Positions 1-12,035 of a DNA stretch of 64,000 bases are shown here, piece after piece. Position 1 is the stretch's first letter; each line of letters begins with the position of its first letter. Source of the DNA: Heliocidaris tuberculata (Eukaryota > Echinodermata > Echinoidea > Camarodonta > Echinometridae); contig CM046832.1 in NCBI GenBank assembly GCA_025618425.1, forward strand, positions 56,467,993 to 56,531,992. The letters run 5' to 3'. A program made the position numbers and the translations under genes. The notes under the pieces are model-generated. The model was not told where the DNA came from, made no database searches, and was given only the letters and a program-made list of their open reading frames with translations.

Positions 1-304
1 CTCTAAGTAATTTCAAACATAGTCATAGGAGTTTCCAAAGGAAAGGGGTTGGAAAGAACAAACTGATCAACATTTATGGGCTGGATGAACGATTTTCATT
101 CTTGTTTGGTACAAAGAAAGGAATAAAATGCAATTTTTAATTTCTACATAACTATTGCCACGACAGTCGACAAGGAAATGGAGTGGGAAGGAAAGGGGGG
201 GGGGGGTATACAGACTAGATGAACTACTTTTATTCTTGTTACACTATTGCTATGGAGAAGAAGGAGAAAAAAGAAGTAGAAAAAAAAGAGGAATATAATG
301 ATAA

Positions 305-306
305 AG

Positions 307-337
<31 letters not shown>

Positions 338-345
338 GGGAGAGA
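305..345. repeat. (GA)n microsatellite
   Basis: GAAA- and GA-repeats in a row. The flanking 1-780 sequence shows no gene or clear transposon. Confidence 0.85.
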
Positions 346-787
346 TTTGATGAATACTGTAAAGGATGATGAGATTAAGACAAAAAAGTGTACCAGTAAG
401 CTACAAACTTCAGCCGAACTTTCTTACAGGATTTAGAACATTGCTACTTTTGACCTCCATTAAATCCTAATCAACACTGGCTAATCAACACTGGCTATTT
501 TCACTGCACTGAGGAAACTACATAGAATGTATTGAAAAACATTTGAGGAAATATTTAGCAAAGGGTTAGGAATATTCAGTGTCGCTATCACTCATAATCA
601 TCCACATCAAACATTAGACACAATATGACATATCTAAAGCGTTGCACAACAATTCCACAAGATGAATGATTGTGGATCAATAACAATATTACTGACATAA
701 AGCAATACTGAATGATTTTGATGAAAAATTCTGAAACTGATGTAAGGAGATGATGAGGTATTCAACTGGGAACGGAGACTTAAACAG

Positions 788-935
788 GTGGGGGTACTAG
801 CTGATGAAAAGTAAGGAAAGGTAGGGCTACTAGATGAAGAAAGGAGGGGGTCGGGTAGCTAACTGATGAAAAGTAAGGACGGGGTGGGGTTGCTCACTGA
901 TGAAAAGGATGGGGTGGGGCTACTAGCTGATGATA
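788..935. repeat. Minisatellite, about 5 units of ~30 bp
   Basis: Imperfect direct repeats of a unit containing GGGGT, ACTAGCTGATGAAAAG and TAAGGA. An open frame of 65 codons across it simply reads the repeat and is not a gene. Confidence 0.7.
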
Positions 936-1644
936 ACATAAAACAATGTGCTCGTGAAATGTCAAATTATTTACCATGCCCGTGTAAAATCCAATCGCCT
1001 AGATGCAAAATGCAAGTGATGGACAATAAAGAAACATGGAAAAAAAAAGACATTCACCAGTGAAAAAATACAACATAAGCCATGGAAAAAAATAAAAGCA
1101 ATAAAGACCAAATATAAACTGGAGACAGAGATGATGCTTCAAGCCATATAATATTGTCTTATCACCTGCATTACGTGTGCTCTGAATTGACCGGTTTTTA
1201 ATGTCTATCAGAACAGAGAGATGTAGAAAGAGGTAGAAGAAAAAAAAAGATCTTGAGATATCATACATAAGACAATGCTAGTAGAAATAGTGTAGTATTT
1301 AACATAGTCACGCCAATCTAATTACCACACTCACTTACAACAAAAGCTAAATGAATGGCATTAACTTTTCAAAGAAAATGAGTACAGTTTCAGTTTTATT
1401 TAGTCATCTATACATAACAAGAAAAGTTGCTTGTAAAAAAAAAAAGAAAAGAAAAAAATTGCTTGTGAAAGATGATCCAAATTGTTTTCACTCACACACA
1501 AAAACATTCACATTTCATGTATGAATAAACAGTATACCACAGAGTGAATTCTTTCATAATATAAACATTGAGTATAATTTGTAACAGATAAATTTGTATA
1601 ACATAAGATTACCCTAAAAATCTATATAAGATATTCGGATGTAT

Positions 1645-1801
1645 GACATTTGCTCCTGTGACTATTGCTCCCGGTCTAACTTTGCCATGCTAATCCTAAT
1701 CTTCACATTGTCCTGAACAAAAAAACAAATCATGACCTTGACCTTAACCTTTGACCTTTCGAGATATGGACTGGGGAGCAAATGTCGCAGGAGCAAATGT
1801 C
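1645..1801. mobile_element. Foldback element ending GACATTTGCTCC, copy 1
   Basis: Begins GACATTTGCTCC and ends GGAGCAAATGTC, with a second inverted block inside each end. The interior (CATGACCTTGACCTTAACC, then CTTTCGAGATATGGAC) matches the copy at 16848-17039 in the opposite orientation. It has only two TTAGGA-like units where the other copy has a telomere-like run. Confidence 0.75.
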
Positions 1802-2787
1802 GGCGCCCCAAGATATTCATATGGTTAACGATAAAAGAGCACAAAGGGGTTGTTCTATATCAAGATGGCCTGCATAGAAGGTAAATCAGAGCTAACTTTC
1901 ATGTGTGCAAAATTTAATGTATGTCAGTCAAACTGTAGAAGAGCCATGGATTTACTGCATACACCAGTACAGGTGCAAAGTTAATAAAACCCTGTACATT
2001 TCCTTGAAAAAAAATCAAAGTGCATCATCACCATAAAGCAAGATTTACTGTTTTTTCATGTTTTACAAAATATTTTGTCCATTATACCATGTGTACTCAT
2101 CACCACAAATTCTTAGCTTAATCGGCAGAGTCTCAAGTTTTTAAAAGACTACCTTTAGATAAAAGCTGAAGAAAAAGATCTTGAAAAATATGAAGAATCA
2201 AAATAAAAGAGTTGGAAAAAATAGAGTGAAATGAAAACTTTGCCACAAACAGACCCCTGCTGGGTTACACGTGTATAAATGAGCATCGGTAGTTGTTATC
2301 TCGTCAGGGACCTCGTAGCTACCCACCTGGAGTTTCCTGGGAAGGGGGAAAGGGTTCGTTAGGAGGCAGGTCGGCCTTACCCATGACAACAACAACACCA
2401 ACCACCATTATCCTCGTTGTAGCAAGCAAGATCACCAACTTTCTTCTTTTAAAAGTACACATGTATGGGATGGCTTACAAAATCATGTTTTATAAACAAT
2501 CATTAAACTTGCACATCAGTTACAAATCCTCTAAGCCATGGGTATATTCATTAATGCAGAAAATACTAAACTGAAAATCATATACGTATACAAGTATCTC
2601 ATGTTTGGCTCCTCTGTCTAGGCCCACTCGCTATTATGGCTTTTAATATGGTATGGAGTATGTCATACCAATTTGTAGCACTTAAGACATTTAATATCTA
2701 TGTTCGAAAAAAAAATTAATTGGATGAAGTAGAAGTGTTGTAGTGGGGTGGTTCAAACACTTGATTGGAGATATGAAGGTTTGCACT

Positions 2788-2830
2788 AATTCAAATTCAA
2801 ATTCAAATTCAAATTCAAATTTCAAATTCA
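2788..2830. repeat. (AAATTC)n hexamer microsatellite
   Basis: About six ATTCAA units followed by a degenerate one and ATTTATTTCATTT. Read on the minus strand this looks like the 3' tail of a non-LTR retrotransposon, but the body is not recognisable. Confidence 0.7.
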
Positions 2831-3283
2831 TATTTATTTCATTTCCAACAGAAAGAAAAGACAATGGCTTTACAGATATCATAACAGAATTTTTCTTTGT
2901 CACTCTCAACCAAGGGTAGTAAATTGGTACCTGGAAGGTGGGATTTATTCCATGAAAAGCATGGCGTGCTTGTAACAGTTGTAAGAGCTGTTAAAGCTGG
3001 GGTAATAATTAGTTTTCAAGGGATGACCTCAGACCCGTTGTCCATTTACACCTACAGGCCCAGGTCTGAGGGCGGCCCCAGGCCACTCTCAGAGCATCAA
3101 GATGCGATCTGAGATTGGGCCAGCCTAAGACTCATCTTCTCCGCTTAACCGAGCTCGGGCCAGCTCAGGCCAGGCCCTTTTTTCCAGTGTAAACAGAGGT
3201 TGTATCTACTTCTAACTGGAGTTAACACTCTTCTGGCTCTCAGCACACACTCCAAAATCTAATATACAGATGAAAATTTCAGT

Positions 3284-3963
3284 TTAAAGGAAACCAAAAC
3301 CCAAGAAGAGAATCAATGTTATTGGAAAGTGAAAATTCAGAGAAGCACTTTACAAAAAGTTTCATTAAAATTGGTTAAAAAATGAGAGAGTTATGGAAGT
3401 TTGAAAAGTCTCGTTTTACTTTCTATGGGGATCCTCAAATTGGCAAAATTGCTTCAAAATGGCTGATTTTGTGAACAACTCTCCATTTTCACAGAGGCTC
3501 CCACATGGTGTTACCGAAAACCTTCAATTGTGAATACTCACTCACCATGGAAACCTACAGAGAACATCTCACTCTCCATTTGTTTTGTACACAGATTTTC
3601 AGATTTTCCCCATTATCTTTCAAGGTGCAGTTAATCTCCTTCTGAGCTCAACATATATAATGGGGAAATGTATTTTACACCACATATGTCGAGTTCAGGA
3701 GGAGACAAGGAGCACCCTGAGAGATAATGGGGAAAATCTGAAAATCTGTGTACAAAACAAATGGAGAGTTGTTCACAAAATCAGCCATTTTGAAGCAATT
3801 TTGCCAATTTGAGGATCCCCATAGAAAGTAAAACGAGACTTTTCAAACTTCCATAACTCTCTCATTTTTAAACCAATTTTAATGAAACTTTTTGTAAAGT
3901 GCTTCTCTGAATTCTCACTTTCCAATAACATTGATTCTCTCCTTGGGTTTTGGTTTCCTTTAA
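3284..3963. mobile_element. Long foldback MITE, TTTAAAGG ends, copy 1
   Basis: Two arms of roughly 250-300 bp are near-complementary, from TTTAAAGGAAACC to GGTTTCCTTTAA, with an inner inverted region around 3590-3770. It shares the block TTTGAAAAGTCTC and the sequence around TTTCTATGGNGATCCTCAAA with the copies at 9599 and 12544. It has no coding capacity; it is flanked by TTAA. Confidence 0.8.
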
Positions 3964-4546
3964 CACATGAAGATGAACCTGCTCATAAAAAAGAACCTTG
4001 GATGTGACAGAACAATTTCAGCCCAACATGTCTCACAAATTTGGTGAAACAAACACTCTGCAAGGCATTCCATTACAATCCGTTGTCTCTTTTTATTAGG
4101 CAGCATATGATCCAACAATAAATATATCTGGTCTACCCTTGACAGATCTCCCTTAGGTCTACCAGACTCAAGTTTGCAGGAATTAGCCAATTTCCCGCCC
4201 TGTCCAATGCTTTACTACGATTCCTCTTGGCTCCAGACCAAGAACTCGCTACATTGTTCCGATCACACTCAAGATTTAAATTCATTCAAGAACTTTAATG
4301 TATGGGTTAGAGTTAACCAGCTTTAAATCAGATTAGTTCCTTATATTCATGTGCATGTTTATTTATTATTTGCATTTTTACTTTGTTAGTGGCTTGAAAG
4401 GGGTTATACTAGGAATAAATAGAAATTGTATAATGCAAACTTTCACTTATTAATATGACAGGAAACCTTAGACAAAGTTTACTTATACCTCCAAGGTTCT
4501 AACAAACCCTGAGAAAAGTGCATGCTTTTTACACTTGCAAAATTTT

Positions 4547-4612
4547 GCTTAGTCCCATACTATCGGAGGGGCTAAATGAGGATTTAGCCCCACCGATAGT
4601 ATGGGACTAAGC
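4547..4612. repeat. Near-perfect 66-bp palindrome
   Basis: GCTTAGTCCCATACTATCGG, an unpaired base, then GGGGCTAAAT is mirrored around the short loop GAGG, giving ~30-bp arms. Related pieces (GGGGCTAAGC, GGGACTAA) recur to 4712, so the palindrome is probably part of a foldback element of about 200 bp. Confidence 0.85.
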
Positions 4613-5479
4613 TTAACCCGCTTTCTGTTCACATTGCATTTTACCAAAGTGGGCTAATTCCATGATAGGTGGGGCTAAGCACTCTGGATAGGGAGATAGT
4701 ACGGGACTAAAACTGCAAATGAGAAAAGCAAAAAAAAAATAAATAAAAAATAGTCCAAGGTTAAGGATAGTAAGGGGTTACAAAAAAAAAATTGTAAAAA
4801 GCCTCTTACTTTACATGGCCGAAGTAGGGTTCAAAAATGCTTAAATTCCGGAGAAAACATGCATTTGTATGACTCTGTAAATCAAACACAATACCTTTCT
4901 TTTTATAGGAAATTTAAAGAATTGTGGGTATTCTTCACATGTACTCTATTCCCTCTAATAATATGGTCTGCAAGATCAAATGGAAAAGTTCGAAAACACA
5001 ACTTTCAAATGTGAAACCAGCACTCTGAATCAGGATTCATGATTGTGTTCTGAGAATATGACATCTAATCTCACTGTGATGATCATCATCTTTTTCATGT
5101 GAACAGCTGCTTCATCTAATTTACAAAACAACACTGGCTACAGGAGATCGATTCGCATTCAGTCCTCCTCACGTAGTACCTGTCAGAAATCAACTACGTG
5201 AGCTAATTAAGTATAATAAAGTGCATAAAGAGGGCTGGCAAGCGTTGGTCATGCTTTCTGATTTTTTGCCCATGATCAAGGTGATGATGAGCAGCATAAA
5301 AACAAGGAGGGGGGGGGGGATGCTCCTCCTGGGGGCCTTTTGTATTGTAATTTAGAACACATGGGGGTTACCATACAACATTTAGTTATAGAACACCAAG
5401 CCAAGTGCCTCAAAATAAAACAAATGAAGAGTTACTAGTCATCATGAAGCAATATGATCATAACAAGTCTCTTCTTTGT

Positions 5480-6287
5480 GGCTTGTACCGAAAGGGTGGA
5501 TAGCGTCGCGTTGACTGGAACGCCACCATTCGTCCAAAGCCCCCCAGTTTTGCCGAAAGGGTGCATTGGGAGCGTCGGGTCGCGTTGCGTTGACTGGAAT
5601 GCAACCATTCATCCAAAGCACCCCCCCCCCTGAACTTGGGACTCTTTCTAATATAATATTCATGATAATAATAACAATAATGATAACAATAATAACAACA
5701 ACAATATTTATAATAATAATAATGATAATAATAATAATAAAATCAAAATAAAATAATATTTAAAATGATACTAGAAGAAGAGGAGTTTCGAGCTCATGTA
5801 TGTACAAAGATATGATTCCCTGATATCGGCAGCTTCGTGTAAAAAATAGCAAGTGCTAGCGCTCGCTCATGCAGTGGTACATGGTCAGCCACAAGCCTCC
5901 ATGTGCAATGCTCTGCCCTTCTATCCATTCATTTTTTTTTGTCTATGCGTTATTGCGATCGTTCTGCGTACGTAATTCTTTGTATGAAATGTGGAACTTT
6001 ACTTGAAACTTTGTTTATGTGAAAATCTATAATTTTGTTTATGAGAGAAAAGAATAAAAACTTATAAAAACAAAACAAAACAAAACAAAAAAATTCACCA
6101 TTGGCCACATTGTATAAATGCGTACATTCGGGGAAAAGCCCCCCCCCGTTGTGCCGTTTGGTAGCGTTATCTTAACAGACGCGCCCTAACGCTCCCAATG
6201 CACCCTTTGGGCAAAACTGGTGGGGCTTTGGATGAATGGTGGCGTTCCAGCAACGCAACGCTTTACCCACCCTTTTGGTACAAGCCC
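5480..6287. mobile_element. Terminal-inverted-repeat element with internal ATA microsatellite
   Basis: Left arm 5480-5575 (GGCTTGTACCGAAAGGGTGG through GTGCATTGGGAGCGT) is the near-complement of right arm 6190-6287. A second, partly duplicated copy of the left arm runs to 5625. The interior has an (ATA)n run at 5655-5755 and A-rich DNA, and no coding frame. The arms are GC-rich against an AT-rich surrounding. Confidence 0.8.
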
Positions 6288-8701
6288 TTCCTTATTTGCT
6301 TTTGCCAGTGACAGTCAGTTCAGAAAGACTCAAAAGCCAAATGTTGATAGAGAGCTTCTGCTGTTCAATGCTTCAGTGTCTGCAGTTGCTTAAAAGCTCA
6401 TGAACTTACGTCACGGTGGGAAGTAATTTGTAAGATCCCTAACTTGAAAATCTAAAAAAGTCTACAAAGGATATAAAACAACATTCAATAATTACATTTT
6501 CTGTGGAGAAAGACAAAAATTGTAATTTTTCAAGTGAAATGTCATCACTGTTTTTCTAATTCTATTTGTGACAGACAGGTTTGTCACATATGCTGTTTCT
6601 CCGTCACATCCAATTACAATGGTACAATGAGAGATTCATGATACCAGTGCTTTTGTCTGGGTAAACTGTAGGGCTTCCTTTGTACACAGAAAACTTCATT
6701 GGTTGAAAGTTATTAACAGCTGGGATAAGGATGTCTTTTAGCGTTCAGTTGTTGTTCTATTTTGTCGTCTCTTTGGCCGAATGCCAATTGTATTCTTCTG
6801 TATTCATGTTTGTCACATGTATTCCATGCTGTTTTTTGAAGTAAAAGACCGATGCTATGTTGACATCATGTATTTATGTACTGGAGGAAGGGTGCAAGAA
6901 AAAGTAGTCTGCTAGCTGCTAGCAAACAGACTCTACTTTGGCAACTGAATTTATCACAAATTCCAGCTTATCATTCCACGAGTTTGGTTTCTTATTCAAA
7001 CTTTCTAAAAAATTAGTAACTTTTTCAAAATGGAAAAAAACCCCCTGAAATTTGGGACTTTTTAGATTCTAACTGGTACAATGTTTATGGGAAAATAGGA
7101 GAGGAAAGAAAGGGGGTTATCAGATCAGTTTCTATCAAAGAGTGAAGAGGGAGAATTGTGAGGGGGAGGGATGGGAAAGGAGAGGAGAGGATCTTGAAGG
7201 TCACTTCGTAACTTTTAAGAAAGATGGACGGTTGTCCATGCTAACCAATCAACACCTAGCAGCACTAAATTGCATGTGACAAAATACTGCAAATTATCAC
7301 ACAGAGGCCATATCACACTAATGAGTCCATGGGGCAGCTGTTGCAAACGTAAATATGAACATGAGTCATTGAAAATCACTTTGACTTCTACTCTGTTTCT
7401 TACTCTACAGGCCATGAATCATCAGCTAAACAATGAATTCAAACAGAGAACAACTCTGAACTAGACTGCCAAGAACAATACATATCTAAACTCAATATGA
7501 AAAGTTAACAAAGTGACCAATGTTGATTTTAAAGATGTCACATATTTTTAATTAATGGAATAGTTACCTTTGCTAATTTTGCACAAGTGCATTTTTTCTC
7601 TTTTGATTTCCACATTGCAATAAAATATGAATTCTATCTTCATCACAAAATTTTTACACACACACTCACAAATCACACATTCTGATGCTAGCAACATGAA
7701 AACAAAACTCACATTTCCAATAGGTCTCTGTTAGTGCCAGAAACCTGAGAACCCCTCCATTACATTAATGGAGCAGTCCTAAACTTAAGCTGCCTTACAT
7801 ACATATATGGTTCAAAGCTCAATGGACCATTATTAGCCTTTGGAGAACTTTGAGAATGATTCACTATCCAACAGGGGTGTTTCATTGGTCTATGCATTGG
7901 AAATTAGGGTTAAAATACTTGAAATATAAATGAAAATATCTCTAAATATACCAATCGCAAGATTGGCAGCAGTTTAGTTTTGGCTAAAAAAAGTTGGCTC
8001 CCAAGATACATTATTGTCCTTTCCATGCTATAATAAAAAGCCATTTGGTGATGTAGCAAATGTCTCAGAAAAAGAATTTTTGAGCTTTTTTAATGAAATA
8101 AAACACACTGGCAGTGCATTCCAATCAGAGACACATTGCCAAAAAAATACCACAGAAACATTACTACAGTAGTAACAGCAACTTGAAACAGTTTGGTAGC
8201 AGATAAGCTAATGAATATATCCAGGGTAGTTGTTATACTTCTGAGTATTGGCGGGAATGTTTGGCAGAGCGTGAGGGTGGTTTGAGATGTGTATTGTATA
8301 GTGTGGGATGAGTCACTGTCTTGTTATCAAGGCTATTCCATCTACCTTACACACACCTGTTGCTTGGCATGTTGGCCAAAAAAGTGACATCCTTTCAAAC
8401 AAGAAATTTCTTAGCCGTACCTGTCATCAGTTTGTAGTAAGATCCATGATGTCATAAAAATCTTTGGTATTCCAATTCTAATATTATTTACAATTTAAAT
8501 TCATATAATTATGTCAAATTCATATTTGCAGAATTCATTGTTTTTCTATGGAAATTTTTCATGCAATTGTATGAACAATCACATATTCTTATTATGAAAT
8601 AATGAATTAGTGCATTATTTATAGAGTTACAGGACAAAGTTAATGAAATACCTTCATCACTTCACATTTTGTCATTGATGTATTTCTTCTTCTCAAACAG
8701 A

Positions 8702-8935
8702 GCTATAACTGTTATAGTGGTCTAGTGGATATGTCACCAGACTGTGGATGAATGATTTGTAGACTGTTGTTCCAGTCCAATCCAAAGCACGAATGCCCTC
8801 TTACAAGATATTAGCTTTGCTAAAGCCAGGGTAATAGTAGTACTTTGTAGGTGCTCTAGGCATGCCCTGGGATGGATATCTACACTATATAAATGTAGCT
8901 GGTAGCAGCATCATTATTATCAATATCATCACATA
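8702..8935 (+). mobile_element. tRNA-derived SINE
   Basis: Has a good RNA polymerase III box A (TGGTCTAGTGG, 8718-8728) and a box B-like TGTTCCAGTCC at 8768-8778 that matches 8 of 11 positions of the consensus. Box spacing is tRNA-like. An unrelated body follows (including CATGCCCTGGGATGG), ending in an ATT-rich tail near 8935. The tRNA part is too degenerate to be a functional tRNA. Confidence 0.7.
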
Positions 8936-9598
8936 TTATTTATTTGAAGTTATTGTGAAAAACATGAAATTAATCAATTTTTTAATCATAAAACACAAAA
9001 TGATTGAAAGACAAAGACTGAGAGAGAATGAAACATAGGGAATGAAGAAAGAGTCTAAGAGCACATGGCCATGTTTTACAAGGCAACATGTTTTACATGA
9101 TTGCTTGTTAGATGAACAAGATTAAAGGAAAACAGGATATGAAGAATAATGTTTGTATACATTTTCCTGCAAGAACACAGTTTCTCTAACATCCAGAAAA
9201 GATTGTGGTTCTTCCCGAGAGCTCTCCCATCGAGTTTGGCTTTGAAAGACAGCATGGGGGATGTGATCTCAAGACTGCACAAGTGTGATAATTTAACCAA
9301 TCACATATGTCCTCTATATTTAGTAGCGATTCAAAGCCTTCAACCACTTGTAAACTGGTGCAATCACAAGAGAGAAACAAGTGTTTAGTTTAAAGGTAAA
9401 TACCTAGTTTTAGGTCAATGTTGTAACACTGGTAAATCTTAAAACAAAGTTGTAAGGCCCATAAAGTCACTTACATCCTTTCAACTCAAATCAGCCTTTC
9501 AACCATGTCAAAACAACCGAACAACGATGATGACATCAGGTACGTTTAGGTAGAACAGATTGAAATATAGGAAAATGTAATTTAGAAGAGAAAACAGC

Positions 9599-10179
9599 TT
9601 AAAGGAGAATGAAACCCTGGGATAAAATCATTTTTAATGAAAAGAGAGGACAGAGAGAAGCAATTTACAAAAAGTTCCATCAAAATCAGTTAAGAAATGA
9701 AAAAGTTATGAAAGTTTGAAAAGTCTCAATTTACTTTCTATGGCGATCCTCAAATTGGCAATGTTGCTTCAAAGTGACAGGTAGAGTAGGACAACTCTCC
9801 ATGTGTTTTCTACACAAAATTTCATATTTTCTCCATTATCTCTAAAAGTGATGCTTGTCTTTTTGTGAACTCAACATATGTTGTGTCAAATATATTTCTC
9901 CATGATATATCTTGAGCTGAGAAGGAGACAAGCTGCACCTTGAGAGATAATGGGGAAAATATTAAATTTTGTGTACAAAACATATGTCCTACTAAACCTG
10001 TCATTTTGAAGCAACATTGCCAATTTGAGGATCGCCATAGAAAGTAAATTGAGACTTTTCAAACTTTCATAACTTTCTCATTTCTTAACCGATTTTGATG
10101 GAACTTTTTTAAAATTACTTTTCTCTATCCTCTCTTTTTATTAAAATGGATTTCCCCCCAGGGTTTCATTCCCCTTTAA
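9599..10179. mobile_element. Long foldback MITE, TTAAAGG ends, copy 2
   Basis: Starts TTAAAGGAGAATGAAACCC and ends GGGTTTCATTCCCCTTTAA. The two halves are near-complementary over about 250 bp each, including CTCAATTTACTTTCTATGGC and its complement around 10030. It would fold into one long hairpin. No coding frame. Confidence 0.85.
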
Positions 10180-10204
10180 CTCTTCGAAACATGATAAAAT
10201 ACAC

Positions 10205-10530
10205 TCCTGAGAGGGAGCAGGAAGAGAGTGAGAGGAAGCAGGGGGAGAGATGGAGAGAAGGATAGAGAGAAAAAAAGAGATAAAGTGCAAGGGAGAAGGG
10301 GGTGGAAGGAGAGCTATATAGCAAGAGAGAGAGAGAGAGAGACAGAGAGGGGAGAGAATAGAGAGACAGAGAGGGAAGAAAAGAGAGAGAGACAGAAAGA
10401 AACAGAGGGGACAGAAGAAAGAAGAGAAAGGGGAGGAATTATAAGACAGAAGAGGAGAAAGGAGAGAGAGACAGAGAGATAGAGAGGAGGGGAGATGACA
10501 GAGAGAGAGAGAGAAAAAAAAAGAAAAGAT
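10205..10530. repeat. GA-rich low-complexity tract
   Basis: Irregular AGAGAG/GGAGAG/AGACAGAG runs. Open frames of 139 and 84 codons across it (Ser/Leu-rich or Arg/Glu-rich) are by-products of the purine-only composition. Confidence 0.85.
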
Positions 10531-11520
10531 GCAAGCAACGTAGAAGGTGCAAGGGTTCATAAAGTAATGACCACTTTGATATCAAATGATTCTGACCCCA
10601 AAATCTGGGATAGGGGCGATAGTAATCTTTCAATGGCACCTTAATAACTTCCTGTTAGGGAGCATCTACCAGTCCACCAGGGGTGTGTCTAATGACCCCA
10701 TGACGTAGTCAGGAGGGCTCATGGAGTGAAAGTGGTCTAAATATAGGCCCAAACATTTTTAATACAAACAAATGCAGAGGAAATGAGGCAGGAAGTAAAA
10801 AGGAAACATTTCATAAAATGTCAAATATTGGATTACATTACTTCCTTTATTTGCAATCAAAGTTTGGAAGAGATAAAAGATGTTTGTAAATTTTTGCACA
10901 AAAGTATATAAAAGAGCAGTTGATAAAGAGAGGAAATGGAACAGAATTGTATTTTACAGATCAAAAGAAAACAAAATTGAAAATAAGAAATGCACTTTAA
11001 AAACTTTAACTTAGGACAGCCGTATATTTATGTATGTACATACATGTATAATGATGATCATAATGCAATGGCAAATTACCTACAGTATGAATGGTCACTG
11101 GAAGCACGGGATAATTTGCTTATAAATTTCATGCCAGCCACAGTTTTGTTTTGTTGGAATAAGCCTTTGAATTTACAATCACATCTGAATTCAAATATTT
11201 ACAGTGGTATAATGATTCATAAATGGTGGAACATTACAAGTATTGATCATTAAGAGAAGAAAAGAGAGAGAGAAAGAAAGAAAGAAGAGAAGGGATAGGT
11301 TAAAGAGGGAGATATATCATACATGTAGAAATGACATAATAAAATCTTAAGACAAAAAGAAAGTGAAATAGGAAGAGAGATAGACAGATAGATGGAGAAA
11401 GAGGTGGGGGAGGGGGTACAAGGCAATATTGGTATCAGCATACAAAGAGGTGAAGTAGACATATCCTGTATTTCCAGGGGGAGCACACACCACTGGAGTA
11501 TTTCCTGTAGGGGAAGTCCA

Positions 11521-11528
11521 TATAAATA
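11521..11528 (+). promoter_or_regulatory. Possible TATA box of gene A
   Basis: TATAAATA lies about 350 bp before the start codon. A TCATTG sequence about 30 bp downstream could be an initiator. This would give a 5'UTR of about 330 nt. Position and match are all that supports it; AT-rich DNA produces such boxes by chance, and an upstream non-coding exon cannot be excluded. Confidence 0.3.
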
Positions 11529-11881
11529 CAAAGGGGGCTTTACCGATGTGCTTCACTCATTGCCAATAAGTCTTGCCAACTTGACGTAGTCGTAGTAAAC
11601 ACAAGCCTTCACAGCAACAACTCTAAGTTTCTCTCTTCCTTCTTCATCTGCATCATCAAGACTCTATGTGGATGAAAAGAGCGGATCTTCCAAAACAATA
11701 CTATCTAATACGGATTATCTCAACAACCCACCAGAATACGAGATCTAATTGGACATAGGATTAGGAAATTAATCTTGGTTAAGTCACGTTGAAGCCACTT
11801 CTTCCACTCTGTAGTCTTCGTCCATCCATCAAGGGTAGAAGCAGGGGATATATTTTTCGAGGAGTGTTTTGGAGTCCCGTG

Positions 11882-12035
11882 ATGGAATTGATGAGGGTTA
11901 TAAGTAGGCTGATGGCGCGGTCACTTATGTTTTTGTGGTTTCTGGTGTTTGCGCTTTGTGAGGACGTTAAAGGAACGGCGCATTGTATGTGCATGCCTGA
12001 GCATCCCCAACAACAGTTCTGCAGATCCAGTTTTG
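11882..12035 (+). CDS. Gene A exon 1: signal peptide and Cys-rich N-terminus
   Basis: Encodes residues 1-51 plus the first base of V52. The ATG at 11882 is the first in-frame ATG after a TAA at 11780-11782, and it has G at -3 and G at +4. Later in-frame ATGs have weaker context. The exon ends at the C-M-C-M-P-E-H-P-Q-Q-Q-F-C block plus RSSF, followed by the donor gtaagt at 12036. The following intron is 12,231 bp. Confidence 0.9.

Noticed and set aside
8718..8778. A functional tRNA gene
   Set aside because: Boxes A and B are present, but the arms do not pair as a cloverleaf and box B is degenerate; a tRNA-derived SINE fits better.
10141..10560. 139-codon Ser/Leu-rich minus-strand frame
   Set aside because: It covers the GA-rich tract and the end of a MITE; composition explains it.
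11789..11881. Upstream extension of gene A exon 1
   Set aside because: The open frame extends up to here, but it begins with TTG, not ATG. The first in-frame ATG is at 11882, in good context.
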